A DNA stretch of 64,000 nucleotides from NCBI RefSeq assembly GCF_001870465.1, contig NZ_MDGK01000013.1, positions 1 to 64,000 on the forward strand, given 5' to 3'. The translations under genes were made by a program, and so were the position numbers. Shown in pieces: positions 17,430 to 26,142 of the stretch; positions within the stretch are counted from its first letter, which is position 1, and every line of letters begins with the position of its first letter. The stretch is from Pseudomonas extremorientalis (lineage in GTDB: Bacteria > Pseudomonadota > Gammaproteobacteria > Pseudomonadales > Pseudomonadaceae). Below the pieces are notes generated by a model. It was not told where the DNA came from and did not search any database. It saw only the letters and a list, made by a program, of their open reading frames with translations.

Positions 17430-18254
17430 ATGGACAGCAACAACGACTGGCGCCAACGGCTCTACGTCATGGTTTTTCAAAGTGACACGGTCGCCGGGCG
17501 GCGCTTCGATGGCATCCTGCTGCTGATCATCCTCGCCAGCCTGGTGATCGTGATGCTCGACAGCATCGACCAGATCCACCAGAACTACGCCGACGTGCTG
17601 GCGTACATCGAGTGGGGGTTCACCCTCATTTTCCTGATCGAGTACGGGCTGCGGCTGTACTGTTCGCCCAAACCCTTGCGCTACGCCTTCAGCTTTTATG
17701 GGTTGGTGGATTTGCTGGCCATCGTGCCCGGTATCCTTGCGTTGTATTACAGCGACGCGCAGTACCTGCTGATCGTCCGCATCATCCGCATGTTGCGGAT
17801 CTTCCGCGTGCTCAAGCTCAGCCCCTACCTCAAGCAGGCCAACTACCTGATGGCGGCGCTGCGCGGCAGCAAGCAGAAGATCGTGGTGTTCCTGGTCAGC
17901 GTGTGCACCCTGGTGACGGTGTTCGGCACCCTGATGTACGTGATCGAAGGCCCGGAGCACGGGTTTACCAGTATTCCCAAGGGCATCTACTGGGCCATCG
18001 TGACCCTGACCACCGTAGGCTTTGGCGACATCGTGCCCAAGACGCCGCTGGGCCAGGTGATTTCGTCCCTGGTGATGATTACCGGTTACTCGATCATCGC
18101 CGTGCCCACCGGGATTTTCACCGCCGAACTGGCCACTGCCATGCGCGGTGAACAATTGCAGCATGACTGCCCGGTGTGCAAGAAAGACAGCCATGAGCCA
18201 AACGCAGCGTTCTGCTCACGCTGTGGCAATCATCTTTTCAAGAAAGTGGAATAA
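17430..18254 (+). CDS. Voltage-gated-type K+ channel with C-terminal zinc ribbon
   Basis: A 274-residue six-helix ion channel subunit. The voltage-sensor-like S4 is YLLIVRIIRMLRIFRVLKL with regularly spaced arginines, and the pore filter is TTVGFGD (about 195-200), which specifies potassium. After the last helix is a short cytoplasmic tail with CPVC (247-250) and CSRC (262-265), a compact zinc-ribbon-like pair. The start at 17430 is chosen because the longer frame from 17346 overlaps the urea transporter gene. The zinc-ribbon tail suggests redox or metal sensing, which is inference. Confidence 0.87.
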   Translation: MDSNNDWRQRLYVMVFQSDTVAGRRFDGILLLIILASLVIVMLDSIDQIHQNYADVLAYIEWGFTLIFLIEYGLRLYCSPKPLRYAFSFYGLVDLLAIVPGILALYYSDAQYLLIVRIIRMLRIFRVLKLSPYLKQANYLMAALRGSKQKIVVFLVSVCTLVTVFGTLMYVIEGPEHGFTSIPKGIYWAIVTLTTVGFGDIVPKTPLGQVISSLVMITGYSIIAVPTGIFTAELATAMRGEQLQHDCPVCKKDSHEPNAAFCSRCGNHLFKKVE

Positions 18255-18359
18255 GCAAAGTTCGTTTTAATCTTTAAACGTCTATGCGACGCCAGCTATA
18301 GTCGCTGGCAAATTGCCCCTACTCAATCAGCAACCTTCTCGAACAACAAGGAATGAGCA

Positions 18360-19364
18360 GTGAAAAAACTCCTTAGCGCCTCCCTTCTGGCCGCCGGCCT
18401 TGCCCTGGCGGGCGCCGTCCAGGCTGCCCCGGTCACACTGCTCAACGTCTCCTACGACGTGATGCGCGACTTCTACAAGGACTACAACGCTGCCTTCCAG
18501 AAGCACTGGGAAGCCGAGCACCCGAACGACAAGCTGACGCTGCAGATGTCCTTCGGTGGCTCCAGCAAGCAAGCACGCTCGGTCATCGACGGCCTGCCGG
18601 CCGATGTGATCACCATGAACATGGCCACCGACATCAACGCCCTGGTGGACAACGGCAAATTGGTGCCGGACAACTGGGTCACCCGCCTGCCGAACAACAG
18701 CGCGCCGTTCACCTCGGCCACCGTTTTCATCGTGCGCAAAGGCAACCCCAAAGCCCTGAAAGACTGGCCGGACCTGTTGAAAGATGGCGTTCAAGTGATC
18801 GTGCCCAACCCGAAAACCTCGGGTAACGGCCGCTACACCTACCTGTCGGCCTGGGGTTATGTGCTGAAGAACGGCGGTGACGAAAACAAGGCCAAGGCCT
18901 TTGTCGGCAAGCTGTTCAAGCAAGCCCCGGTACTGGACACCGGTGGCCGTGCCGCCACCACCACCTTCATGACCAACCAGATCGGCGACGTGCTGGTGAC
19001 CTTCGAGAACGAAGCGGAAATGATCGCCCGCGAATTCGGCCGTGATCAGTTCGAAGTGATTTACCCAAGCGTCTCCGCCGAAGCCGAGCCGCCGGTGTCG
19101 GTGGTCGACAAAGTGGTCGAGAAGAAAGGCACCCGCGTGGCGGCCGAAGACTACCTGAAGTACCTGTGGTCGCCGGAAGGCCAGGAAATCGCGGCCAACA
19201 ACTACCTGCGTCCGCGTGATCCGAAGGTACTGGCCAAGTACACCGACCGGTTCCCGAAAGTCGACTTCCTGTCGGTGGAGAAGACCTTTGGTGACTGGCG
19301 CACGGTGCAGAAGACCCACTTCAATGATGGTGGAGTGTTCGACCAGATCTACAGCGGCCAGTAA
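18360..19364 (+). CDS. sbp: Sulfate ABC transporter periplasmic binding protein
   Basis: A 334-residue periplasmic protein that captures sulfate for an ABC importer. A signal peptide (MKKLLSASLLAAGLALAGAVQA) precedes LLNVSYDVMRDFY, and the family motifs GGSSKQARSVI, RLPNNSAPFTSATVF, NPKTSGNGRYTYL and YLWSPEGQEIAANNYLRPRD are present. The wording is closer to Sbp than to the thiosulfate binder CysP, although the syntenic P. aeruginosa gene is named cysP. GTG start with AAGGA upstream. Permease and ATPase genes are absent, and a REP hairpin follows the stop. Confidence 0.92.
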   Translation: MKKLLSASLLAAGLALAGAVQAAPVTLLNVSYDVMRDFYKDYNAAFQKHWEAEHPNDKLTLQMSFGGSSKQARSVIDGLPADVITMNMATDINALVDNGKLVPDNWVTRLPNNSAPFTSATVFIVRKGNPKALKDWPDLLKDGVQVIVPNPKTSGNGRYTYLSAWGYVLKNGGDENKAKAFVGKLFKQAPVLDTGGRAATTTFMTNQIGDVLVTFENEAEMIAREFGRDQFEVIYPSVSAEAEPPVSVVDKVVEKKGTRVAAEDYLKYLWSPEGQEIAANNYLRPRDPKVLAKYTDRFPKVDFLSVEKTFGDWRTVQKTHFNDGGVFDQIYSGQ

Positions 19365-19369
19365 TTGAT

Positions 19370-19402
19370 AAATGTGGGAGGGGCAAGCCCCCTCCCACAT
19401 TT
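19370..19402. repeat. REP hairpin between convergent genes
   Basis: AAATGTGGGAGGGG and its exact complement form a 14-bp stem with a 5-base loop. It is a compact REP palindrome six bases after sbp and probably marks the 3' end of both flanking transcripts. Confidence 0.87.
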
Positions 19403-19419
19403 GGCTCTGTGTCTGGCCG

Positions 19420-20034
19420 TTACATCGGTGGTGTCACGCCATCCTTACCGGCGGAGATCGCCTGGGCCGTGATCGTCCCATCCGCGCCCTGCGCGGCAAA
19501 CAGCACCACCTTCACGCCCGGCTTGAGCAGGCTGCGGTCACCCGGTTCCAGGTTGACGATCGGCACATCTTCCGGCACCACGATCTTCTGCTCGCCGCCT
19601 TTGTATTTCACCGTCAGCGTGCGCCCGTTGCTCACTACCAGGTCGCCGACGGTGCCGTTGGTCATGCTGCTGCCTTCCTTCAAATCAAATGCGCGATGCC
19701 CGTCGCCGGTGCCGGCCATGGCTGGCGGGAACACGTGCACTTCCAGCGCGGTAAGGCTGCCATCGTCGTTGGGCATCGCGGCCGAGCCGATGTAGCTGCC
19801 CGGCTTGATCTCATCGATTTTGGCCAGGGTGACCGCGCGCACCTGGGTGTCTTTGGTCAAGTGCACGACCACCTCTTCGCCGCTGTTGACCTTGACGTGC
19901 ATCGCATCGCCGTCCATCGCCGTAATGGCGCCGCGTACGCCCACGCGAGGCGTCTCGGCAGCATGGGCCAGGCCCACGGCCATGGCGGCGGCCAGCGTGG
20001 AAGCCAGGAGCATCTTGTTCAACGTGATCTTCAT
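19420..20034 (-). CDS. Exported protein with DUF5666-like OB repeats
   Basis: A 204-residue secreted protein with signal peptide MKITLNKMLLASTLAAAMAVGLAHA. The mature part looks like two beta-rich OB-type repeats: GVRGAITAMDGDAMHVKVNSGEEVVVHLTKDTQV (about 32-66) and NGTVGDLVVSNGRTLTVKYKGGEQKIVVPEDVPI (about 126-160). This resembles DUF5666, whose function is not known. AGGAAA precedes the ATG. It is not part of an operon and is convergent with sbp. It could bind a metal or small ligand in the periplasm, but no binding residues are evident. Confidence 0.72.
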   Translation of the reverse strand: MKITLNKMLLASTLAAAMAVGLAHAAETPRVGVRGAITAMDGDAMHVKVNSGEEVVVHLTKDTQVRAVTLAKIDEIKPGSYIGSAAMPNDDGSLTALEVHVFPPAMAGTGDGHRAFDLKEGSSMTNGTVGDLVVSNGRTLTVKYKGGEQKIVVPEDVPIVNLEPGDRSLLKPGVKVVLFAAQGADGTITAQAISAGKDGVTPPM

Positions 20035-20209
20035 TGCAATGGATTTCCTGTTTCAGCAGTGGTGCCTGAATGTATCATCAGCCTTCGCGCAGAAAGTTAA
20101 CGATTCACTCATCATTACCGGGCATGAGTGTTATCACTGCCAGCGGCCTACCCGGGCTACGGTGTTGTCTTTAGGCTCGCCCCACTTCCTTCGCTTTTAT
20201 GAGAACACC

Positions 20210-21406
20210 ATGAACGCTACTTCCCACGCTACAAGCACCATGACCCGGAGCATGGTGATGCTGTTTGCGTTTTGCTGCGGCGCCATCGTTGCCAACATCT
20301 ACTACGCGCAACCCATCATCGAGCTGATCGCGCCGGACATCGGCCTTACGCCGGCCATGGCCAGCCTGATCGTTTCACTGACGCAAATCGGCTACGCCCT
20401 GGGGCTGTTTTTCCTGGTGCCCCTGGGCGACCTGCTGGAAAACCGCAAGCTGATGATCGCCACTACCGTGATCGCTATCGCCAGCCTGCTGGGCGCAGCG
20501 GTCACCGAGCAGCCGAACCTGTTCCTGCTGGTGTCGCTGCTGATCGGCTTCAGTTCGGTGTCGGTGCAGATCCTGATTCCGCTGGCCGCGCACCTGGCGC
20601 CCGCCGAATCCCGGGGCCGTGTGGTCGGCAGCATCATGGGTGGCCTGTTGCTGGGCATCCTGCTGGCGCGGCCGGTGTCCAGCGTGGTCGCGGACCACTT
20701 CGGCTGGCGGGCGATGTTCATGGCGGCGGCGGCGCTGATGGCGTTTATCAGTGTGGTGTTGATGCTGACCATTCCCAAGCGTCAGCCGGATCACTCTGCC
20801 AGCTATGGTCAACTGCTGCGCTCCCTCGGCACCTTGCTGCGTGAGCAACCGGTGCTGCGTCAACGGGCGTTCTACCAGGGCTGCATGTTTGCTACCTTCA
20901 GCCTGTTCTGGACCGCCGCCCCACTGGAACTGGCGCGTAACCATGGCCTGAGCCAGAGCGAGATCGCCCTGTTCGCCCTGGTCGGCGCACTGGGTGCCAT
21001 AGCCGCACCCATCGCTGGTCGCCTGGCCGATGCCGGTCACACACATCGCGCTTCGCTGCTGGCCATGTTGTTCGCCGCGTTGAGCTTCCTGCCGGCCTTC
21101 GTGCACCCGCTGTACAGCGTGATCGGCCTGGCCGTGACTGGCGTGGTCCTGGACTTCTGCGTGCAGATGAACATGGTGCTCGGCCAACGTGCCATCTACG
21201 CCCTCGACGCCAACAGCCGCAGCCGCCTGAACGCGCTGTACATGACCAGCATCTTCATCGGCGGCGCGTTCGGTTCGGCGATTGCCAGCGGCGTGTATGA
21301 ACACGGCGGCTGGTTGGGCGTGATGCTGGTGGGCAGTGCGTTCCCCTTGATCGCATTATTACGGTTCCTGAGCGTTTCCCGTGAGGCCTCGGTGGCCACT
21401 GCCTGA
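20210..21406 (+). CDS. Major facilitator superfamily transporter
   Basis: A 398-residue inner-membrane transporter with twelve predicted hydrophobic helices, resembling DHA1-type drug or metabolite exporters. The loop 2-3 MFS signature appears as GLFFLVPLGDLLENRKLMI, and the later repeat as APIAGRLADAGHTHRASLL. The start at 20210 is chosen because upstream residues in the same frame (from 19805) overlap the neighbouring gene and lack transporter character. The substrate cannot be predicted. It stands alone and is convergent with the first metalloprotease gene across a hairpin terminator. Confidence 0.85.
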   Translation: MNATSHATSTMTRSMVMLFAFCCGAIVANIYYAQPIIELIAPDIGLTPAMASLIVSLTQIGYALGLFFLVPLGDLLENRKLMIATTVIAIASLLGAAVTEQPNLFLLVSLLIGFSSVSVQILIPLAAHLAPAESRGRVVGSIMGGLLLGILLARPVSSVVADHFGWRAMFMAAAALMAFISVVLMLTIPKRQPDHSASYGQLLRSLGTLLREQPVLRQRAFYQGCMFATFSLFWTAAPLELARNHGLSQSEIALFALVGALGAIAAPIAGRLADAGHTHRASLLAMLFAALSFLPAFVHPLYSVIGLAVTGVVLDFCVQMNMVLGQRAIYALDANSRSRLNALYMTSIFIGGAFGSAIASGVYEHGGWLGVMLVGSAFPLIALLRFLSVSREASVATA

Positions 21407-21426
21407 GGCGCTTGTCTCGCTATGCC

Positions 21427-21458
21427 AAAGCCGTCCGCCAGCAATGACGGACGGCTTT
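21427..21458. terminator. Hairpin between convergent MFS and protease genes
   Basis: AAAGCCGTCCG pairs perfectly with CGGACGGCTTT (11 bp, 10-base loop). It is symmetrical with A/T-rich ends, so it could stop transcripts from either side. Confidence 0.8.
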
Positions 21459-21502
21459 GACTGGATGCCGTTTCAAACGGCGACGCGCCTTTTGCAACAC
21501 CA

Positions 21503-23212
21503 TCAGTTACGTCGGGATAACTGCCGATCGTAGGCCTGGTTCACCTTCATACCTACCACGTCTGCGGCGCTTATCACGTTAGGGCTATTGACGACAAAAT
21601 CACTGCATCTGTCCCCGTCCAGGTCAACGGCTACCCAGTACAGACCATCACTGTCTGATTTCATGATGAATGCCTCACCGGCCCTTCCCGTGAACCTGTC
21701 TACCTGTGTCAGCGAAACACCCGCCTTTTCAAGCATCCTGGATAAATCAATTTTATCCTTACCACTGGTGAAATCCTTCAAAGTGTCGACCTTGCGACAG
21801 TTCGATTCGGAAGCCGAACCGTACGTGTACGTTTTACCGCCCCTCTGCTCGTTTGCTGTGTTCGCTCTTTTAGTCCTCGGCGGGGTGGGCTCTGGTTCCG
21901 GAGCTGTCGTCAAATCGGGCTCTGGTTCAATTGAGGTGGGAGGTTCAGGGTTGACCATCAAATCCTTGTAGTGGATTTTCCCGTTACAGTTCACCAGAAA
22001 ATCAGGCTTCCCATTACCTGTCAGGTCAAGCGCCAGGCGTCCCTGCCCGTTGCTGGCGTTGTGGCTCAATACCGCCTCGCCCGCACGCCCACTGAATCGG
22101 TCAACAATGTAGAGGACCTTCACAGCAGCGCGCTTCAATAGCGTGGAGATGTCGACTCTGTCAGTACCGCTGGCAAAATCCACGATCAAATCAGGGGACT
22201 CAGGCGTGGAGTCTGCGATGCTGTCATAGACAAACGTATCCGCACCGCCGCCGCCCTCGAGCTTGTCCGCCCCGCCACCGCCCTTGAGGCGGTTGCCGAC
22301 CTGATTACCGATCAGGCTGTCATCACTGGAACCACCCACCGCATTTTCCAGCGTGACGCCCTTGGCAATGGAGACGTTGTTTTTCAGGCCGCCAACATCC
22401 GAAAAGGACTCAGCATTAAGATTGATTTTCTGTTTCTGGCGAAAACCGGAAAAGTCCAGGGTATCCGTTCCACCTGCGTCCCAGACGCAAAAAACAGGTT
22501 TGTCCTCGGCGGTCTTCAGGCTGTAGAAATCTCGACCGGTGTTGGAATTGAAGCCGTAGACCGTGTTGGTTTTTCGGGTTTGGGTGTTCGCCCCGTACAA
22601 CCTCTGCGCCGCAGCGATATCGTGCATCATGGGGGCCGCGATTTTTTTGCCGTTGTAAGGATCATCGCCAAAGGATGAATCGTGGTAGCTCATGGCGGTG
22701 TAGGCGGTTGAGTCCTCCCGGTACCCCGGGCCTTCTCCGTGGGGATGCCGAAGACCGATGGAATGGCCAAGTTCATGGACTGCTACCTTATCAAACAAAG
22801 TCCCGTGTTCCAGCTTTCCATCAGCCCCCTCAATGCCGATGTCGACCGTACCGATCGACCAGTCATTGGGCAGGCTCGCTACTCCGCCGGCATATCCCGG
22901 TATGGCTGAGATACGGAGGGAGGCATCAGTCCCCTTGGCATTTTCCTTGAACAAGAGGTTGGTCACCTCCGCCCAAGACCGAAGCGCCTCCCTGATGCGC
23001 AATTTCTGGTGAGGGGTGAATCGAGAGTCCAAGGTATACGACAGGTCTATTTTTTTGTCGTCATTACGATCTCGCCATTTGAAATCTCCTCGCACGAGAT
23101 GTTTCGCAGCTTGATCGGTCGTGTATGAATTGGGGTGGCCACCTGTTGTTAAAGTGTCACCATTAACAATCCTGCCACTGTGCGCAACAGGCGGAACGCT
23201 TGATAGTTTCAT
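21503..23212 (-). CDS. Serralysin-type metalloprotease with duplicated C-terminal module
   Basis: About 569 residues, M10B family zinc protease. The zinc site HELGHSIGLRH (about 146-156) and Met-turn AMSYHD are intact, followed by calcium-binding RTX repeats (NRLKGGGGADKLEGGGGADTFVYD) and an M10_C domain. Normal serralysins end there. This one continues through a Pro/Glu/Thr-rich linker (about 425-455) into a second, diverged copy of the M10_C module (VDTLKDFTSGKDKIDLS; FTGRAGEAF) and a basic end. There is no signal peptide, as expected for type I secretion, but no transporter genes are near. The ATG at 23212 is preferred to the TTG at 23218. The gene is A/T-richer than the core genes. Confidence 0.87.
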   Translation of the reverse strand: MKLSSVPPVAHSGRIVNGDTLTTGGHPNSYTTDQAAKHLVRGDFKWRDRNDDKKIDLSYTLDSRFTPHQKLRIREALRSWAEVTNLLFKENAKGTDASLRISAIPGYAGGVASLPNDWSIGTVDIGIEGADGKLEHGTLFDKVAVHELGHSIGLRHPHGEGPGYREDSTAYTAMSYHDSSFGDDPYNGKKIAAPMMHDIAAAQRLYGANTQTRKTNTVYGFNSNTGRDFYSLKTAEDKPVFCVWDAGGTDTLDFSGFRQKQKINLNAESFSDVGGLKNNVSIAKGVTLENAVGGSSDDSLIGNQVGNRLKGGGGADKLEGGGGADTFVYDSIADSTPESPDLIVDFASGTDRVDISTLLKRAAVKVLYIVDRFSGRAGEAVLSHNASNGQGRLALDLTGNGKPDFLVNCNGKIHYKDLMVNPEPPTSIEPEPDLTTAPEPEPTPPRTKRANTANEQRGGKTYTYGSASESNCRKVDTLKDFTSGKDKIDLSRMLEKAGVSLTQVDRFTGRAGEAFIMKSDSDGLYWVAVDLDGDRCSDFVVNSPNVISAADVVGMKVNQAYDRQLSRRN

Positions 23213-23443
23213 GAGCAACTCGCTAGGCTTTTAAAAAATGAAACAACAATTAATATCCACATAAATTATTTGCAAACAAGCAAACCATGAATACACGAAT
23301 AAATTCGCATAGGAAAATACGCCAAACAAGCACTTGAACCATACCAATTGAAACACCGAACATTCGTTATAAACAAACTGATAAAAACTCACACATCACC
23401 TGACGTTCGAAAATACTTGCAACTGACAACGGCCCCCAAGCGT

Positions 23444-24973
23444 TCACCTGAACCATCCAAATATCCAGTTCGCGACGTGAGAGATCCCTGAAACTATCTG
23501 TTTGCCCACCCGCGATCCAAACCAGGGTGCAGGCCTAGGCGTTGGCAGCGGATCAGGCTCTGAAGTTGAGTCAGACACGGGATCCGAGTCCGGTTCCGGC
23601 GTGGGGTCAGCCGTTTGATCGGGCGTAACGGGTGCGGCCTCCCCCTTTCCGCTCCAGATCACATCCTCCTGTTTGATTTGGCCATGGCCGCTGATCAACA
23701 GGTCTGCCGTGCCATCCCCCTGGGTATCCACGGCCAGTGTGGAGCGCCCGGTTGTGGTGTCGTGACTGAGCACCGCGTCGCCGGCACGCCCGCTGAAGCT
23801 ATCCGTGAAGTTCAGCGACGTGAGCCCCGCCTCGCGCAGAACACCGGCGACGTCGATTTTGTCGCTGCCGCTGGTGAAATCCTGAATAACATCGGGGGCC
23901 TGCGGTGTTGAGTCGCTGGCGCGGTCGTATACAAACGTGTCGGCGCCCGCGCCACCACGGAGCGTGTCGCTGCCGCCAGCCCCCTTCAAGCGGTTATTGG
24001 CGCTGTTACCCGTCAACACATCACTGTTGGAGCCCCCAATAGCGTTCTCAACGACTACCCCCTTGGCGATCGACACATTCCCCCGCAGCCCTCCCACATC
24101 GGAAAACGCCTCGGCATTGAGGTTGATGTTTTGTTTATTGGCAAAGCCGGAAAAATCCAGGGTGTCCTCGCCTCCGCCATCCCAGACGCAGAAGACGGGT
24201 TTGTCGCGGTCGCGACTGAGGCTGTAGTGCGCACGATTGGCATTGGAGTTGAACCCATACACGGTGTCGGTGGCACGGGTGCGCTTATTCGCCCCGTACG
24301 AGCGCTGGAGCGCCGCGATATCGTCCATCATGGGTGCTGCGGGTTGTCGTTCGTTGAAGTCATGCCCCGGCTGTTTGCGCTCCGACCAATAGCTCATGAC
24401 ACTGCGGGCCTTCGTATCCTGCGCATAATCGGCATTGGCCTCGTAAGTGCCACCGCCGTCGTAAGCGCCCGGATGTTGCAGGCCCAAGGTGTGCCCCAAC
24501 TCATGGGCCAACAAGGACAGAAAATGACTGCCCACTTCAGGATTGGCGCCCGCGCCTGCCGTTCCCACATTCGCCGTTACGCTCGATTGGTATTGGTTGG
24601 GAAAACCTGCGCTGCCCGACCAGGAGCCTGGCACGCCTCGGATGACAATAGAGCCATCTACCTGGGCACTGTTTTCAACAAAGGAAATGTTGGCGACATC
24701 GGCATAAGCCTTCAATGCCCGCCTGGCGTGCTCTTTCTGGGCCGCAGTAAAGGCGCCGGAAAAACTAAAGCCCACCACGACTTTATTGTCTCGATCTCGA
24801 TCATGAAACTTGAAGTTACCTCGAGTGATATGTTTGGCCGCCTGCGCGGTGCTAAACGATCTCTTGTTGCTTGTCCAGTGCAAGGCGTCGTTATCAAACA
24901 CTGACAAAAGGGAATGCGACGGGTGAACAGGGGGTTGCAGTGAAGTTTGTCGGACAGGAAAGTGCATAACCAT
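23444..24973 (-). CDS. Serralysin-type metalloprotease with hydrophobic C-terminal tail
   Basis: A 509-residue paralogue of the next gene. The zinc site HELGHTLGLQH (157-167) and Met-turn SVMSYW are canonical, then RTX repeats (NRLKGAGGSDTLRGGAGADTFVYD) and one M10_C module. After the point where serralysins usually end (GQIKQEDVIW) about 70 residues follow: a Pro/Asp/Thr-rich spacer and a short hydrophobic, amphipathic end (IVSGISHVANWIFGWFR). That would hide the normal C-terminal type I signal or replace it, and the tail could bind membranes. It lies upstream of the other protease gene with a 231-base A/T-rich gap, so each may have its own promoter. Confidence 0.88.
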   Translation of the reverse strand: MVMHFPVRQTSLQPPVHPSHSLLSVFDNDALHWTSNKRSFSTAQAAKHITRGNFKFHDRDRDNKVVVGFSFSGAFTAAQKEHARRALKAYADVANISFVENSAQVDGSIVIRGVPGSWSGSAGFPNQYQSSVTANVGTAGAGANPEVGSHFLSLLAHELGHTLGLQHPGAYDGGGTYEANADYAQDTKARSVMSYWSERKQPGHDFNERQPAAPMMDDIAALQRSYGANKRTRATDTVYGFNSNANRAHYSLSRDRDKPVFCVWDGGGEDTLDFSGFANKQNINLNAEAFSDVGGLRGNVSIAKGVVVENAIGGSNSDVLTGNSANNRLKGAGGSDTLRGGAGADTFVYDRASDSTPQAPDVIQDFTSGSDKIDVAGVLREAGLTSLNFTDSFSGRAGDAVLSHDTTTGRSTLAVDTQGDGTADLLISGHGQIKQEDVIWSGKGEAAPVTPDQTADPTPEPDSDPVSDSTSEPDPLPTPRPAPWFGSRVGKQIVSGISHVANWIFGWFR

Positions 24974-25347
24974 GAATACTCTGAACAGTGAACAGCCATT
25001 CGTCCATGCATGAGAAATACCAACGCTGACCAGTCCATTGGCAGGCGATTAAATTCTCAAATTAACGACACCTTCACCAGCGCGAGTTATTTTCAACGAT
25101 ACTTAATAAACACCCCTGCAAAGAAAACACAAAAAATCACTTAACAACCGATCTTCTCCGAAATACCAACAACACTATGAAGTTGATTTTTCAAGGAAAA
25201 AATCTTGTAAAACACCCCCTTAACTTAATCAAAATCTTAATTTCAAACATGAGGAAACTCACTCAAACATGCCTGAAAAAAGGCGGGCAGAAAAACCGTG
25301 CTCATCCGACAACGCACGCGCCCCCTCCCTGACACCGCCTGATCGCC
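24974..25347. other. A/T-rich gap upstream of the metalloproteases
   Basis: A 374-base non-coding stretch between hicB and the second protease. It is strikingly A/T-rich for this genome and probably holds the protease promoter. I could not assign a promoter, terminator or repeat in it with any confidence. Confidence 0.5.
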
Positions 25348-25752
25348 CTAGGATCGCACCAATTTTTCCAACGCTGCGTCCGCCAGGAATGACGAGCGGC
25401 TTTTGACCTTGTGCTCCCGCACATAGCGGTCGATGCGCTGGATGACATAACCGGGCAGGGTCACATTGACCTTCTCGGTCTTACCCAGGTAGGGCGTGAC
25501 GTCCAACTCCAACATGCCCCAGCCCATCCCGGCGTAGTCCTCATGGGCATGATAACGGGCGACCGACGTTGGCATCGGAATCGTCCCACCTTCTGCGGCG
25601 ATCTCTTGCAGCATGATGTGCGCAACTTCCACGGCCGCGTTGTAGGCCTCTTCAAAACTGTCCCCGGCGGTGACTGCACCGGGGATATCGGGGATCTGGA
25701 TACCGGTGGCGGTGAAGTCATCGCCCCATTCGATACAGATTGGGTATTGCAT
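25348..25752 (-). CDS. hicB: HicB-family antitoxin
   Basis: A 134-residue antitoxin. The N-terminal half is the partial RNase H-like HicB fold (YPICIEWGDDFTATGIQIPDIPGAVTAGDSFEEAYNAAVEVA), and the C-terminal half ends in a ribbon-helix-helix DNA-binding segment (VNVTLPGYVIQRIDRYVREHKVKSRSSFLADAALEKL). It should neutralise HicA and repress the operon. It starts 11 bases after hicA. A palindrome upstream of hicA is a likely binding site. Confidence 0.93.
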   Translation of the reverse strand: MQYPICIEWGDDFTATGIQIPDIPGAVTAGDSFEEAYNAAVEVAHIMLQEIAAEGGTIPMPTSVARYHAHEDYAGMGWGMLELDVTPYLGKTEKVNVTLPGYVIQRIDRYVREHKVKSRSSFLADAALEKLVRS

Positions 25753-25763
25753 GAATGCTCTCC

Positions 25764-25952
25764 TTAAAAATCAAACAGCCCGGCGCGTTTCCTGATGCTT
25801 CTGAGGGTGCCCAGTGGCAGGTCCTTCTTGGGGTGGGGTACCAGGATTGTGTACAGGCTATAACGATGGATAAAAATGTGATGACTGCCCGTTACCCGAT
25901 CCAATACCCAACCCGCGTCTTGCAGTTCCTTGATCAATAGCCTGCTTTGCAC
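25764..25952 (-). CDS. hicA: HicA-family mRNA interferase toxin
   Basis: A 62-residue toxin with the double-stranded RNA-binding-like HicA fold. The catalytic histidine lies in VTGSHHIF (about residue 24), and the ending HPKKDLPLGTLRSIRKRAGL is typical of the family, which cleaves mRNA on the ribosome or free. GTG start with AAGGAGG seven bases upstream. It is the first gene of the toxin-antitoxin operon, before hicB, as is usual for hicAB. All family features are intact, so the toxin is probably functional. Confidence 0.92.
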   Translation of the reverse strand: MQSRLLIKELQDAGWVLDRVTGSHHIFIHRYSLYTILVPHPKKDLPLGTLRSIRKRAGLFDF

Positions 25953-25979
25953 CCCAGCCTCCTTGGCTTGGCCCGAATA

Positions 25980-26002
25980 AAAGTAACTCTAGAGTTATCT
26001 TT
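25980..26002. promoter_or_regulatory. Palindrome upstream of hicA, candidate HicB operator
   Basis: TAACTCTAGAGTTA (25984-25997) is a perfect 14-bp palindrome, extended by AAAG on the left and CTTT on the right with one extra base. Its nearest palindromic base lies 32 bases before the hicA start, where an autoregulating ribbon-helix-helix antitoxin would bind. Confidence 0.65.
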
Positions 26003-26142
26003 ACTCAAGCACAAAATGCGCATGTCTGACTGACGGCTGTTTTACCGAATATTGAAAACTCAACGGCTCACCACGGGAAACGCATGACACCGCTAGCCCA
26101 GCGCCTTAGGCTTGAGCGCCGCCCAGTCAACAGGAACATCCG

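Noticed and set aside
21503..24973. Naming the proteases aprA
   Set aside because: Neither has the usual end of AprA nor aprDEF/inh neighbours; they are paralogues of it at best.
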